Source of the DNA: Brevundimonas alba
Lineage (GTDB): Bacteria > Pseudomonadota > Alphaproteobacteria > Caulobacterales > Caulobacteraceae
Length of the DNA stretch: 64,000 nucleotides
Assembly: GCF_011927945.1 (NCBI RefSeq)
Contig: NZ_JAATJM010000001.1
Span: forward strand, 443,501 to 507,500
Direction of reading: 5' to 3'
Made by a program: the position numbers and the translations under genes. This document shows, one piece after another, positions 33,869-43,665 of the stretch (positions are counted from its first letter, which is position 1; every line of letters begins with the position of its first letter). The notes under the pieces are model-generated. The model saw nothing but the letters and a program-made list of their open reading frames with translations, had not been told where the DNA came from and searched no databases.

Positions 33869-34261
33869 GCGTGCGGAGCGCCGGGCCTGCGCCCGGAGAA
33901 GAAGAGTTGATTACCGTTTCGACGCAGTCAGACGCTCCGCGCGGAGATTGTTCGGAAGCTTGCGTCGGGTGGCGGTGTTATCGCCTTACCGCAGCGCCTC
34001 CGGCGGGCGGGTCGGCCTTGCGCAGCCGATCCCCGGACCGGACGAGTATCCCCCTCGCCCCTGACCCCGCTTCTCCACATCCCGTCGCCAAAGGGCGCAA
34101 GGCCTTTGCGCCTCCCGGTGCGACGGGACGGAGAGCATTATGCGCCTGCGGACTTATGCGGATGGAAGATTGGTTTGAGAAAAGGGGATGCGTCTGGAAA
34201 GGCGGGGGTTTCTCTCCGCTATCCGACTATAGAAACGCGGATTGTAAGCACAGCGTCATGG
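33869..34261. repeat. Dispersed two-copy element, copy A: nested hairpin module plus 125-bp tail
   Basis: The region from 33775 to 34429 has no convincing gene. It holds a hairpin module at 33869-33942: inner stem CCGGGC/GCCCGG with a four-base loop (33881-33896), the string TTACCGTTTCGACG (33911-33924), and outer stem GCGGAGCG/CGCTCCGC (33873-33880 with 33933-33940). A tail at 34137-34261 matches 57099-57223 without gaps, about 98 of 125 bases by hand count, and the last 45 bases are identical. The middle differs from copy B. On the minus strand the tail contains TTTCTATAGTCGG, which looks like a -10 region. Function unknown. Confidence 0.7.
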
Positions 34262-34263
34262 GT

Positions 34264-34426
34264 TCCTTCTCCCCTTGAGGGAGAAGGTGGGCCGGAGGCC
34301 CGGATGAGGGGGCTGTGTCAGCGTCTCAAGTGCGGGGTGGGTGGCGGCTTGCCGGAGAAATGGGTGTCTCACCCCTCATCCGCCCCTCCGGGGCACCTTC
34401 TCCCGCAAGGGGAGAAGGGCCGGGAG
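34264..34426. repeat. Intergenic palindromic (REP-like) element, copy 3
   Basis: The element opens with CCTTCTCCCCTTGAGGGAGAAG and closes with CCTTCTCCCGCAAGGGGAGAAG, trimmed here to their arms CTTCTCC/GGAGAAG. The interior has GGGCCGGAGGCCC and a CGGATGAGGGG/CCCCTCATCCG pair. It directly abuts the tail of dispersed element copy A and the 3' end of ftsH, where the hairpins could terminate ftsH transcription. Confidence 0.75.
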
Positions 34427-34429
34427 AGT

Positions 34430-36358
<1,929 letters not shown>

Positions 36359-36398
36359 TCTCGTTTCGATCCCTGGAAGCGCGGCGCGCTCCCCTGTT

Positions 36399-37688
36399 TC
36401 AGCAGTTCAGCGCCAGAAATAGGTGGTTCCGGGGCGTTGCGCCATCGGCGCGCGGCTCCAGCTCCGTCTCATGCGTCATTCGGTCCAGTGCGAACGCCAG
36501 TCTCTGCTCGACCAGCGAACGCATCGTTACCGTCGGGCTTGCAAGAACCGGGGCAGGCGCGCCGTGCCGGATCAGCACAGGCCGGGTGGCTCGCGCGGGA
36601 GGCGGCAAGGCGGCGAGACGGGCGCGGTCGGGGCCGGACAGTGAGGCCAGCCGGCCGGCGGCGGGGGCGACGCTCCAGCCCGGTTCGGAGGCGGTCAGGA
36701 GCCAGCGGCCGTCCCAGACGGTTTCTCCGCCGGGCAGGAGCGGCAGGGGCGGCGATGGGTGGCGGGAGAACTCGCCCGGCTCCCGGGTCACGAGGACTTG
36801 ATCGGGCGAGGCCTCGATCCGGGCCCCGCAGAGGGTGGCGGTGAAGCTCTCCCCTGCCCCGAGGCGCTGCAGGAGGCGGTCAAGGCGGCCGCCGCGCGGG
36901 GGGCGGTCGCCGCCGCCCGCGCAGACGAGGGTGGCGGCGAGGGCATGGGGGGCGATGGAGCGGTCGATAAGGAAAGATCCCTCTCCCGCCGGGAGAGGGA
37001 GTGGGCCCCTCATTCTCGTAGGCCCGACGGCGGGGTCTCCCGCTGTTCCCGACGGGAGAAGGGACAGCCGTGCGCGACTGCGGGCGTATTTCGGGTCTTC
37101 GTTGGCAGGGTCGTCGATCCAGCTGAGGCCCTGCGCCGTGAGCCAGTCGCGCAGGTCCGCCCGCGCCACGTCCAGCATGGGGCGGAGCAGCATCAGGCCG
37201 CGGCACTCGGGCCAGACCGGCGACGGAGACCAGTCGCGGAGGCGGCCGAGGGTGGAGCCTTCGGCCCGCATCAGCTCGCCCTCGGCGACGTCGCCGGCGG
37301 TGTGGGCGAAAAGGATGACGCGGGCGCCGGCCTGCCGGGCGGCGTCGGCGATCAGGCGGTGGCGGGCCGCGCGGGCGGCGGCGGGCAGGCCGGCGGCGGG
37401 CTTGGGGCCCTCCCATGACAGGCCCTGCCAGTCCGCGCCGGCGGCATGGGCGGCGTCGCGGGCGAAATCGGTCCAGCGGGCGCTGTCGGGGCAGAGGCCG
37501 TGGTCGACAGTCAGGGCCAGCAGGCGGCGGCCGTGGTCGCGCGTCCAGCCAGCGGCGGCGTGCAGCAGGGCGACGGAGTCGCCGCCGCCGGACAGGGCCA
37601 AGGCGACGGGCCGGGCGGCGTCCGGCTCAAGCCGTTCGGTCAGCCGTGCGCGGACCCGATCGAGCCAGGCCGGGTCATCAGGGCTCAG
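36399..37688 (-). CDS. tilS: tRNA(Ile)-lysidine synthase with an in-frame palindromic-repeat insertion
   Basis: TilS converts C34 of tRNA-Ile(CAU) to lysidine so it reads AUA. The PP-loop [17 protein letters not shown], the [10 protein letters not shown] region and [23 protein letters not shown] are clear. No ATG, GTG or TTG exists upstream of the TTG at 37601, which would cut the first strand. A CTG at 37688 overlaps the previous stop as CTGA, the same 4-bp pattern as the operon's other junctions, and restores a normal N-terminus ([15 protein letters not shown]...), so I extend to it; this is inference. About 30 residues ([14 protein letters not shown]...LPLPAGEG) come from a palindromic repeat. 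Confidence 0.88.
   Translation of the reverse strand: MSPDDPAWLDRVRARLTERLEPDAARPVALALSGGGDSVALLHAAAGWTRDHGRRLLALTVDHGLCPDSARWTDFARDAAHAAGADWQGLSWEGPKPAAGLPAAARAARHRLIADAARQAGARVILFAHTAGDVAEGELMRAEGSTLGRLRDWSPSPVWPECRGLMLLRPMLDVARADLRDWLTAQGLSWIDDPANEDPKYARSRARLSLLPSGTAGDPAVGPTRMRGPLPLPAGEGSFLIDRSIAPHALAATLVCAGGGDRPPRGGRLDRLLQRLGAGESFTATLCGARIEASPDQVLVTREPGEFSRHPSPPLPLLPGGETVWDGRWLLTASEPGWSVAPAAGRLASLSGPDRARLAALPPPARATRPVLIRHGAPAPVLASPTVTMRSLVEQRLAFALDRMTHETELEPRADGATPRNHLFLALNC
36979..37063. repeat. Palindromic element, copy 4, inside the tilS coding frame
   Basis: CCTCTCCCGCCGGGAGAGG (36980-36998) and a second arm TCTCCCGCTGTTCCCGACGGG/GAGAAGGG region (37036-37063) flank GAATGAGGGGCCCA on the minus strand. 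The hairpin edges and the ATGAGGG motif match intergenic copies 1 and 3. The element keeps the tilS frame open and contributes Pro/Gly-rich residues between the conserved [10 protein letters not shown] segment and the C-terminal domain, so the protein carries an insertion rather than a frameshift. Confidence 0.75.
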
Positions 37689-38563
37689 CCCGCTCTCCGG
37701 GGCGCCGCGGGGCAGGCGAACTGGGTGCGCAGGCCGGCGGCGCGAGTACGCAGGGCGGCGCTGCCGGCGGCGGCGTAGCGGCGGTCGAACTCGCCGAGCG
37801 CGGTGCAGGCCTGGGTCTTGCGGTCAGTGGCGTTCAGGGCCGTGGCCAGTTCGAGCACCGTGGCGCCGGCCCAGGGCGTGGTCGGCCAGCCCTCGAGGGC
37901 GGAGGCGTAGAAGGCCACCGCGCCGGCGTGGTCGCCGCCCGAGACGCGCAGGTCGCCGAGCCGGGCGTTGGCCTCGCGAGCCTGCGGCGTGCCGGGCCAG
38001 GCGAGGGCGACGGTCTGCAGGGCGCGGTCGCCCATGGCGGGGTCGGAAGCGGCGAGGCGCACGGCGGCGGACAGGTCGCGGGCGGCGTCACCCGTCGGGG
38101 AGGTCGAACTGATCGGGCGGTTGAGTTCGGCCTCGCGCTGGGCCACGGCGGCCATTTCGCGCAGCCTGCCCTCGGCGTCGCGCACGCGGGTGGTCAGGGC
38201 GGCGTTGTCGCGCGTGGTCTCGTCGAGCTGGAAGGTCAGCCGCTCAAGGTCGCCGTTGACGCGTTGCAGCGTGGCCTCGAGATCGGTCAGGCGGCGGTCC
38301 ATCAGGGTGACGCGGCCGGTCAGGGCGACGACCTCGGGATCGGGCTCGACGATGACGGGCTGGCCGGCGGCGTTGCGCTGGGTCAGGGCGCGCTCGATGC
38401 GGCGGACGTTGCGGTCCAGCTGTTCGAGCCGGCGCTTGTCCCACTGGATCGGCTCCATGGGCGTGGTCTGGGCCACGACGGTGGTCGTGCCGGCGATCAG
38501 GGCGACCCCCAGGATCGTGACGAGGGCGTTTTTCGAGAGAAGGGCGGAGGGCAGCTTGAGCAT
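37685..38563 (-). CDS. cpoB: Tol-Pal system protein CpoB (YbgF)
   Basis: CpoB coordinates PBP1B with the Tol machine during outer-membrane constriction. The 292-residue protein has a signal peptide (LVTILGVALIAGTTTVVAQ), a coiled-coil region (about 35-140, QLDRNVRRIERALTQ ... LERLTFQLDETTRDN) and a C-terminal TPR-like region (PQAREANARLGDLRVSGGDH, AGAVAFYASALEGWP). The ATG at 38563 begins MLKLPSALLS. It is separated from pal by the DUF3667 gene, unlike the usual pal-cpoB pair. Confidence 0.88.
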   Translation of the reverse strand: MLKLPSALLSKNALVTILGVALIAGTTTVVAQTTPMEPIQWDKRRLEQLDRNVRRIERALTQRNAAGQPVIVEPDPEVVALTGRVTLMDRRLTDLEATLQRVNGDLERLTFQLDETTRDNAALTTRVRDAEGRLREMAAVAQREAELNRPISSTSPTGDAARDLSAAVRLAASDPAMGDRALQTVALAWPGTPQAREANARLGDLRVSGGDHAGAVAFYASALEGWPTTPWAGATVLELATALNATDRKTQACTALGEFDRRYAAAGSAALRTRAAGLRTQFACPAAPRRAG

Positions 38564-38603
38564 GGTTGTTTTCGTCCCACCGATTTGAGGCCGCCGCAAG
38601 GCG

Positions 38604-39707
38604 TCAGCCCGTCAGGCCGAGCGCGATGATGGCCAGGATGAAGAGGGTGAAGGCCATGCTGCAGAACATCAGCAGGAAGAAGGTCCGCCACGCCGCCGAG
38701 AACCACGACAGGCCGTAGGCGCCCTTGAGCTGGGCGAACATGTGCACCGGCACGCCGAAGGTGAACAATCCGGCGCCGAGAATGGCGAAGCCCTGCCAGA
38801 CCGGGCCCAGGAGGGAGACGAAGATGGCGAGGATCGACATCGCCGTCAGCGAATAGAGGACGAAAACCCCGTGGTCGTAAAGGGTGAAGCCCCGCCGCCA
38901 CAGGAACAGCAGCGCCACGAACGGGATCGAGATCGGGATCAGCAGGAAGCTGAATTTATAGGCGGTCTGCTGGAGCTTGTAGATGGCGAGGTCGGGGTTG
39001 AGCAGCTTCTTGGTGATCTTCTCGTTCATGTGCTCGTCGCCGAGATTGACCTTCAGGTCCCCGGAAGCGACGGCGTCGTGGACCTGGGCCTGCCATGTGC
39101 CGGGAGTGAACCCGTCGGTCCGCCTGGCCACCGAGGGCGTCTGGCCAAGGCGGGTCTCAAGGACGCCGACCGCGGTTTCGCGGGCCTGCGCCGTCAGCCT
39201 GAGCGCCTGAGAGCCGGGGCTTCCCTCAGCCGCCTTCTGCGCCGCCGCAAGCTCGGTGCGGGCGTCGGCCAGATCGGTCAAGAGCTCGGCGCGTTCGGCC
39301 GGCGTGAGGGTGGTCGTCACGTTCGGCTCAAGCGCCCCGGAGAAGCTGAAGGCGAAGAACATCAGGAAGACGGTGAAGAGGAACATCGCCAGCGGCGATA
39401 CGTAGCGGGTGCGGCGGCCTTGGACCCATTCGCGGGTCAGCCGGCCCGGATTGATGGCCAGCAGCGGCAGGGTGCGCCAGATGCGGGCGTCGAAATGCAG
39501 GACGCCGTGCAGCATCTCCTCGCCGAGGTGCATGAGCGAGCGGTGCACGTGGGTCGGCTGGCCGCAGTTGGGGCAGAACCGGTTGTCGACGGGCTGGCCG
39601 CAGTCGGTGCAGTTGCCTTCGGCGTCGCCGGCGTGACCCGTCGGCCGCTCCATCGCGCCCGCGAGAATGCCGGCTGAAGCCGCCCCGCCCGCCGCGTCGA
39701 TGTCCAT
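38604..39707 (-). CDS. DUF3667 zinc-ribbon membrane protein
   Basis: A 367-residue protein with a zinc ribbon near residues 33-50 (CTDCGQPVDNRFCPNCGQP, four cysteines), the DUF3667 core (HRSLMHLGEEMLHGVLHFDA, INPGRLTREWVQGRRTRYVS), and four or more membrane helices (about 112-130, 250-275, 285-310, 340-365) with a coiled Ala/Glu-rich periplasmic loop (LTPAERAELLTDLADARTEL). Its function is unknown. It lies between pal and cpoB behind a strong terminator, so it has its own promoter or depends on read-through. Confidence 0.88.
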   Translation of the reverse strand: MDIDAAGGAASAGILAGAMERPTGHAGDAEGNCTDCGQPVDNRFCPNCGQPTHVHRSLMHLGEEMLHGVLHFDARIWRTLPLLAINPGRLTREWVQGRRTRYVSPLAMFLFTVFLMFFAFSFSGALEPNVTTTLTPAERAELLTDLADARTELAAAQKAAEGSPGSQALRLTAQARETAVGVLETRLGQTPSVARRTDGFTPGTWQAQVHDAVASGDLKVNLGDEHMNEKITKKLLNPDLAIYKLQQTAYKFSFLLIPISIPFVALLFLWRRGFTLYDHGVFVLYSLTAMSILAIFVSLLGPVWQGFAILGAGLFTFGVPVHMFAQLKGAYGLSWFSAAWRTFFLLMFCSMAFTLFILAIIALGLTG

Positions 39708-39760
39708 AGCCGTTCCCCCTGTCGCCCGCCCCGATCTAGCCGCCCCGCCGCGCGCCGGTC

Positions 39761-39794
39761 AAAAGGAAAGGGGCGGCCGATGAACGGCCGCCCC
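39761..39794 (-). terminator. Rho-independent terminator after pal
   Basis: On the minus strand GGGGCGGCCG pairs with CGGCCGCCCC (39770-39779 with 39785-39794) around a five-base loop, followed by TTTCCTTTT. The ten-pair stem and U-rich tail are a classical intrinsic terminator. It lies about 25 bases after the pal stop and separates the tolQRAB-pal unit from DUF3667-cpoB. Confidence 0.88.
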
Positions 39795-39819
39795 TCCGAT
39801 TTCCGACAATGCCGTCAGA

Positions 39820-40377
39820 TCAGCGCGTGGCGCCGCCGACGATGGCCGTGTGGCCGTTGCGGTTGCGGGCCCAGGCTTCCTCGTTGGAACCGGCGGCGAT
39901 CGGCCGTTCCTTGCCGTAGCTGATGGTGTCGATACGGGCGGCCGAGACGCCGCGCGAGACGAGGTAGCTGCGAACCGATTCGGCGCGGCGGGCGCCGAGG
40001 GCGAGGTTGTATTCGCGGGTGCCGCGCTCGTCGGCATTGCCTTCGATGCGGACCGTGACCTGCGGATAGCGCTGCAGCCAGGCGACCTGGGCGTCGAGGC
40101 GCGGATAGGCGTCCGGACGGACCTCATAGCTGTCGAGGTCGAAATAGACGCGGTCGCCGATGTTGACGACGAAGTCCTGCTCCGAGCCCGGCGCGGCCGA
40201 GCCGAGGTTGCCGCCATCGACGGGGCCGGACGGGTTGGTGGGGTACTGCGGGCCGGTGCTCGGTCCCGGGCCGTCGCCGGCGCCGGTGTCGACCGGGCGG
40301 CGCGGGGTGCAGGCGGCGATGGCCGTCACGGCGACGCCGACGGCGGCCAGACGGACGAGGGTCGAGGTCTTCATCAT
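39820..40377 (-). CDS. pal: Peptidoglycan-associated lipoprotein Pal
   Basis: Pal is an outer-membrane lipoprotein that binds peptidoglycan and TolB. The 185-residue protein has a lipoprotein signal ending TAIAAC at Cys23, a Pro/Gly linker, and an OmpA domain (about 75-185) with VYFDLDSYEVRPDA and the peptidoglycan-binding NADERGTREYNLALGARRAE. The start is MMKTS at 40377 (or the next ATG), preceded by AAGGAGACGATC. In the minus-strand gap before it TTTTATAGC may be a -10. A terminator follows. Confidence 0.95.
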   Translation of the reverse strand: MMKTSTLVRLAAVGVAVTAIAACTPRRPVDTGAGDGPGPSTGPQYPTNPSGPVDGGNLGSAAPGSEQDFVVNIGDRVYFDLDSYEVRPDAYPRLDAQVAWLQRYPQVTVRIEGNADERGTREYNLALGARRAESVRSYLVSRGVSAARIDTISYGKERPIAAGSNEEAWARNRNGHTAIVGGATR

Positions 40378-40499
40378 CGATCGTCTCCTTGGTGCGAGGC
40401 CTCGGCCTCCAGCTTTGCTATAAAACTCGGGTACTGCCGCGCCAGCGATTTCGCCAGCAACGATAACGTTGATTTGAGCCGAAAGGCTCCGCTTGTGAC

Positions 40500-41870
40500 T
40501 CAGGTGGAACAGCTGTCGGGGCCGCCGGCGCCGAGATTGGACGGCTGTTCGTCCAGCAGGGGCGACCAGGCCGGGTCCGACCCGCGCCCGTTGTAGCCGG
40601 CCTGGCTGACCACCCGGCCGGACAGGTCGACGGTCCAGAGGCGGGTGTCGCCGCCGGGCGACTGGCGCGCGAACATGATGTAGCGGCCGTTCGGAGCCCA
40701 GGACGGGCCCTCCTCGAAATAGCTGGACGACAGGATGCGCTCGCCGGTGCCGTCGGGCTTCATGACGCCGGTCGAGAAGCGGCCGCCGCCCTGTTTGGTG
40801 AAGGCGATCAGATCGCCGCGCGGGCTCCAGTTCGGGGCGGTATAGATGCCGCCGCCGCGGCTGATCGGACGCTGGCCCGTGCCGTCGGCGCGCATGACGT
40901 ACAGGCGGGCGGAGCCGGACCGGTCGGAGGTGAAGACGATCTGGCTGTTGTCGGGGCTGAACGAGGGCGAGGTGTCGATGGCCGGATCGTTGGTCAGGCG
41001 GCGCACCTGCCGGCTGGCGAGGTCCATGACATAGACGTCGGTGTTGCCGCCCCGGATGATCGAGAAGGCCATCTTCGAACCGTCGTTCGAGAAGCGCGGA
41101 GCCAGCACCTGGCCATCGAACTCGCCCAGCGACTCGCGCCGGCCAGTTGACAGGTTGAACAGATAGATGCGGCTGTAGTCCTTGCCGAGCGCCACATAGG
41201 TGATCTCGTTGGGGTCGTTCAGCGAGAAGCGCGGCGACATGATGATCTCGTCGCCCGTGGTCAGATAGACCGGGTTGAACCCGTCCTGATCCGAAATGGC
41301 GAGGCGCGACAGGCGGTTCAGCTGGGTGCCGCTCTCCGACACGAACAGCACGCGGCTGTCGAAATAGCCGCTCTCGCCGGTCATGCGCTGATAGATCAGG
41401 TCGGCGATCTTGTGCCCGATCCGGCGCCACTGTTCGGGCGTGGCGGTGAAGCGGTACGAGGCCAGCTGGCACTGACGGTAGGGATCGTAGAGGCGGAAGC
41501 CGAAGTCGTTGCGGTTGTCCGCGCGGCGCGTCACCGAGCCGTACAGCACGGCCTGCGCCCCGATCGAGGTCCACTGCGGGAAGTTGGGGGCATTGGCCAG
41601 CGTCAGGCCGGTCTCGACGAAGCTGGCCGGGTCCAGAGGCTCGAAATAGCCGGAGCGGCGCAGGTCGGCGCGGATGACGTCGCCGAGCTCGGAACCGTTC
41701 TCGCCATCGAAGTTCGCAACCGCGATCTGGAACGGGCGCAGGACGCCCTGGTCGATGATGACCTCTTCAGGCTGCTGGGACGGAACCTGCCCCGCGGGGG
41801 TCTGAGCCGATGCGGCGCTCACGGTCATCGCGAGGATGGCGACGCCGGCCAGAAGTCGGTTCAGTTGCAT
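40500..41870 (-). CDS. tolB: Tol-Pal translocation protein TolB
   Basis: TolB is the periplasmic beta-propeller that links TolA and Pal. The 456-residue protein has a signal peptide (MQLNRLLAGVAILAMTVSA), an N-terminal domain (ANFDGENGSELGDVIRADLR) and six WD40-like repeats (SPRFSLNDPNEITYVAL, APRFSNDGSKMAFSI, SPSFSPDNSQIVFTS, APNWSPRGDLIAFTK, GPSWAPNGRYIMFAR, DPAWSPLLD). The ATG at 41870 has GGGAGCTCCCT upstream. It ends in Cys-Ser-Thr, a Cys near the C-terminus. Confidence 0.96.
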   Translation of the reverse strand: MQLNRLLAGVAILAMTVSAASAQTPAGQVPSQQPEEVIIDQGVLRPFQIAVANFDGENGSELGDVIRADLRRSGYFEPLDPASFVETGLTLANAPNFPQWTSIGAQAVLYGSVTRRADNRNDFGFRLYDPYRQCQLASYRFTATPEQWRRIGHKIADLIYQRMTGESGYFDSRVLFVSESGTQLNRLSRLAISDQDGFNPVYLTTGDEIIMSPRFSLNDPNEITYVALGKDYSRIYLFNLSTGRRESLGEFDGQVLAPRFSNDGSKMAFSIIRGGNTDVYVMDLASRQVRRLTNDPAIDTSPSFSPDNSQIVFTSDRSGSARLYVMRADGTGQRPISRGGGIYTAPNWSPRGDLIAFTKQGGGRFSTGVMKPDGTGERILSSSYFEEGPSWAPNGRYIMFARQSPGGDTRLWTVDLSGRVVSQAGYNGRGSDPAWSPLLDEQPSNLGAGGPDSCST

Positions 41871-41977
41871 AGGGAGCTCCCGCAGTTTGAGACGTCCGCC
41901 GGTTCTTGTCGCCGAACCGGTCATGGAAGGCCAGCATGGCCGCGATTGGGGCGACTTTGGGACTGAATCAGTCTTCG

Positions 41978-42391
41978 TCAGCCCGCGCAGGCCCGCTCGG
42001 CGAGAAAGGTCGGACGGTAGCGGCCGCCGGGGAATCCGTCAGGGACCTCGAACGGGGCCGCGGAAATCAAGGCGAAGCGCGCACTGTCGGCCGCGGCACG
42101 CCAAGCCGGGTCGTCGCGAGGCTTCAGGACCGTCGGTCCGGCAACGATGCGGCCTCCTGAATCCAGCGTCACGTCAAACTGGATGCGCTCCCGGACGAAA
42201 CCGGGATCGTCGCACCGGAGATGCCAGTGCGGATACACCTGGTTGAAGACGCCGACCGCCGCGGCGGCGACACGCGGGTCGACGGGACGGCCGAGTGGTA
42301 CGAGGTCGAGGGACGGTGCAGGCGTTGGCGCTGCGGGCGCAGCATCCTGTCCGGCAAGAGCGACCAGCAGAGCGGCGATCAGGTTCAGCAT
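41978..42391 (-). CDS. Free-standing TolA domain-III-like exported protein
   Basis: A 137-residue protein with an N-terminal export segment (MLNLIAALLVALAGQDAAPA) followed directly by a TolA C-terminal domain. Aligned to the end of the adjacent TolA, shared landmarks are FNQVYPHWHL/FEQVYPNWNV, IQFDVTLDSGGRI/IQFDVTLSQDGRI, APFEVPDGFPGGRYRPTFL/APFDVPRGFTGGRYRPTFL and a terminal Ala-Cys pair (ERACAG/ARACRG). The membrane anchor and proline/alanine rod of TolA are missing. It lies nine bases after tolA in the tol operon and looks like a partial tandem duplicate. It could bind TolB/Pal or compete with TolA. Confidence 0.85.
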   Translation of the reverse strand: MLNLIAALLVALAGQDAAPAAPTPAPSLDLVPLGRPVDPRVAAAAVGVFNQVYPHWHLRCDDPGFVRERIQFDVTLDSGGRIVAGPTVLKPRDDPAWRAAADSARFALISAAPFEVPDGFPGGRYRPTFLAERACAG

Positions 42392-42400
42392 CCGTTCCTC

Positions 42401-43198
42401 CTAGCGTCCCCGGCAGGCGCGGGCGGTCAGGAAGGTAGGGCGGTAGCGGCCGCCGGTGAAGCCCCGGGGCACATCGAAGGGCGCGGTGGCGCGGAGGGCC
42501 CGCAGGGCCTCGGCGGTCGCCGCCTGATAAACCTGGTTGCCGCGCGCGCCGACGAGGGTCGGGCCGTCGGTGATGCGGCCATCCTGAGACAGGGTGACGT
42601 CGAACTGGATGCGCAGGTCGTCGCCGCCCTCCATGTCGCAGACCACGAAGACGTTCCAGTTCGGATAGACCTGCTCGAACATCGAGGAGATCACCGGCCC
42701 GCTGGTCTGGCCTGCCGTACCCGCCGCCTGCTGGCCGGAAGGCGGGATCGTTCCGCGGTTGGGGCTTCGGTTCGGACGGTCGGCGGCCAGCGCCCCGAGG
42801 TCGAGCGAATCCTCGCGCGGACGGGGCGGCGGCGTGTCCCGCTTCTTCGCCGGCGGCGGCGTCGAGGGCCGCGGCGGAGGTGTCGGGCGCGGCGTGGGCC
42901 GGGGTGCCACGGCCTTCTCGGGCGGCCGGGGAGTTGGGACAGGCGTGGGCGTCGGCGGCGGCGGCTCGACCGCCTCGACCGGAGGCGCGGCCGCGACGTC
43001 GTTGGCCGGAGCCTCTGACGGCGCGTCGGCGGGCCCGGCCATGACGATATCCTCGGACAGGATCGACACCGGCACTGCGTTGACGATCGGTCGCGGCGGC
43101 GGGGCGCCCGCGCCGAACATCAGGGCGAGCACCACCGCGCCGATGACCGCCGCATGGACGACCACGGATCCGATCAGGGCCGAGCCGGGACGGTCCAA
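42401..43198 (-). CDS. tolA: Tol-Pal protein TolA
   Basis: TolA couples the TolQR motor to Pal/TolB. The 265-residue protein has a cytoplasmic start and membrane helix (about 7-29, LIGSVVVHAAVIGAVVLALMF), a long Pro/Ala/Thr-rich rod with Lys/Arg (about 60-160, PTPRPTPPPRPSTPPPAKKR), and a compact C-terminal domain (about 165-260, FEQVYPNWNVFVVCDME ... APFDVPRGFTGGRYRPTF). The rod is proline-rich instead of the helical type in E. coli, as usual in Caulobacterales. It starts three bases after tolR. Confidence 0.93.
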   Translation of the reverse strand: MDRPGSALIGSVVVHAAVIGAVVLALMFGAGAPPPRPIVNAVPVSILSEDIVMAGPADAPSEAPANDVAAAPPVEAVEPPPPTPTPVPTPRPPEKAVAPRPTPRPTPPPRPSTPPPAKKRDTPPPRPREDSLDLGALAADRPNRSPNRGTIPPSGQQAAGTAGQTSGPVISSMFEQVYPNWNVFVVCDMEGGDDLRIQFDVTLSQDGRITDGPTLVGARGNQVYQAATAEALRALRATAPFDVPRGFTGGRYRPTFLTARACRGR

Positions 43199-43201
43199 GC
43201 C

Positions 43202-43663
<462 letters not shown>

Positions 43664-43665
43664 GC

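Noticed and set aside
33850..34260. Dispersed element A/B as tmRNA, RNase P RNA or SRP RNA
   Set aside because: The diagnostic strings of these RNAs (tmRNA tag codons, the RNase P GAGGAAAGTCC block, the SRP GGAAGGA loop) were not found in either copy or strand.
36979..37063. tilS as a pseudogene disrupted by the repeat
   Set aside because: The frame is open across the whole element and downstream TilS sequence continues normally.
40378..40499. A strong terminator between tolB and pal
   Set aside because: The gap has a short GAGCC/GGCTC stem followed by A-rich, not U-rich, sequence on the minus strand, so it is not convincing.
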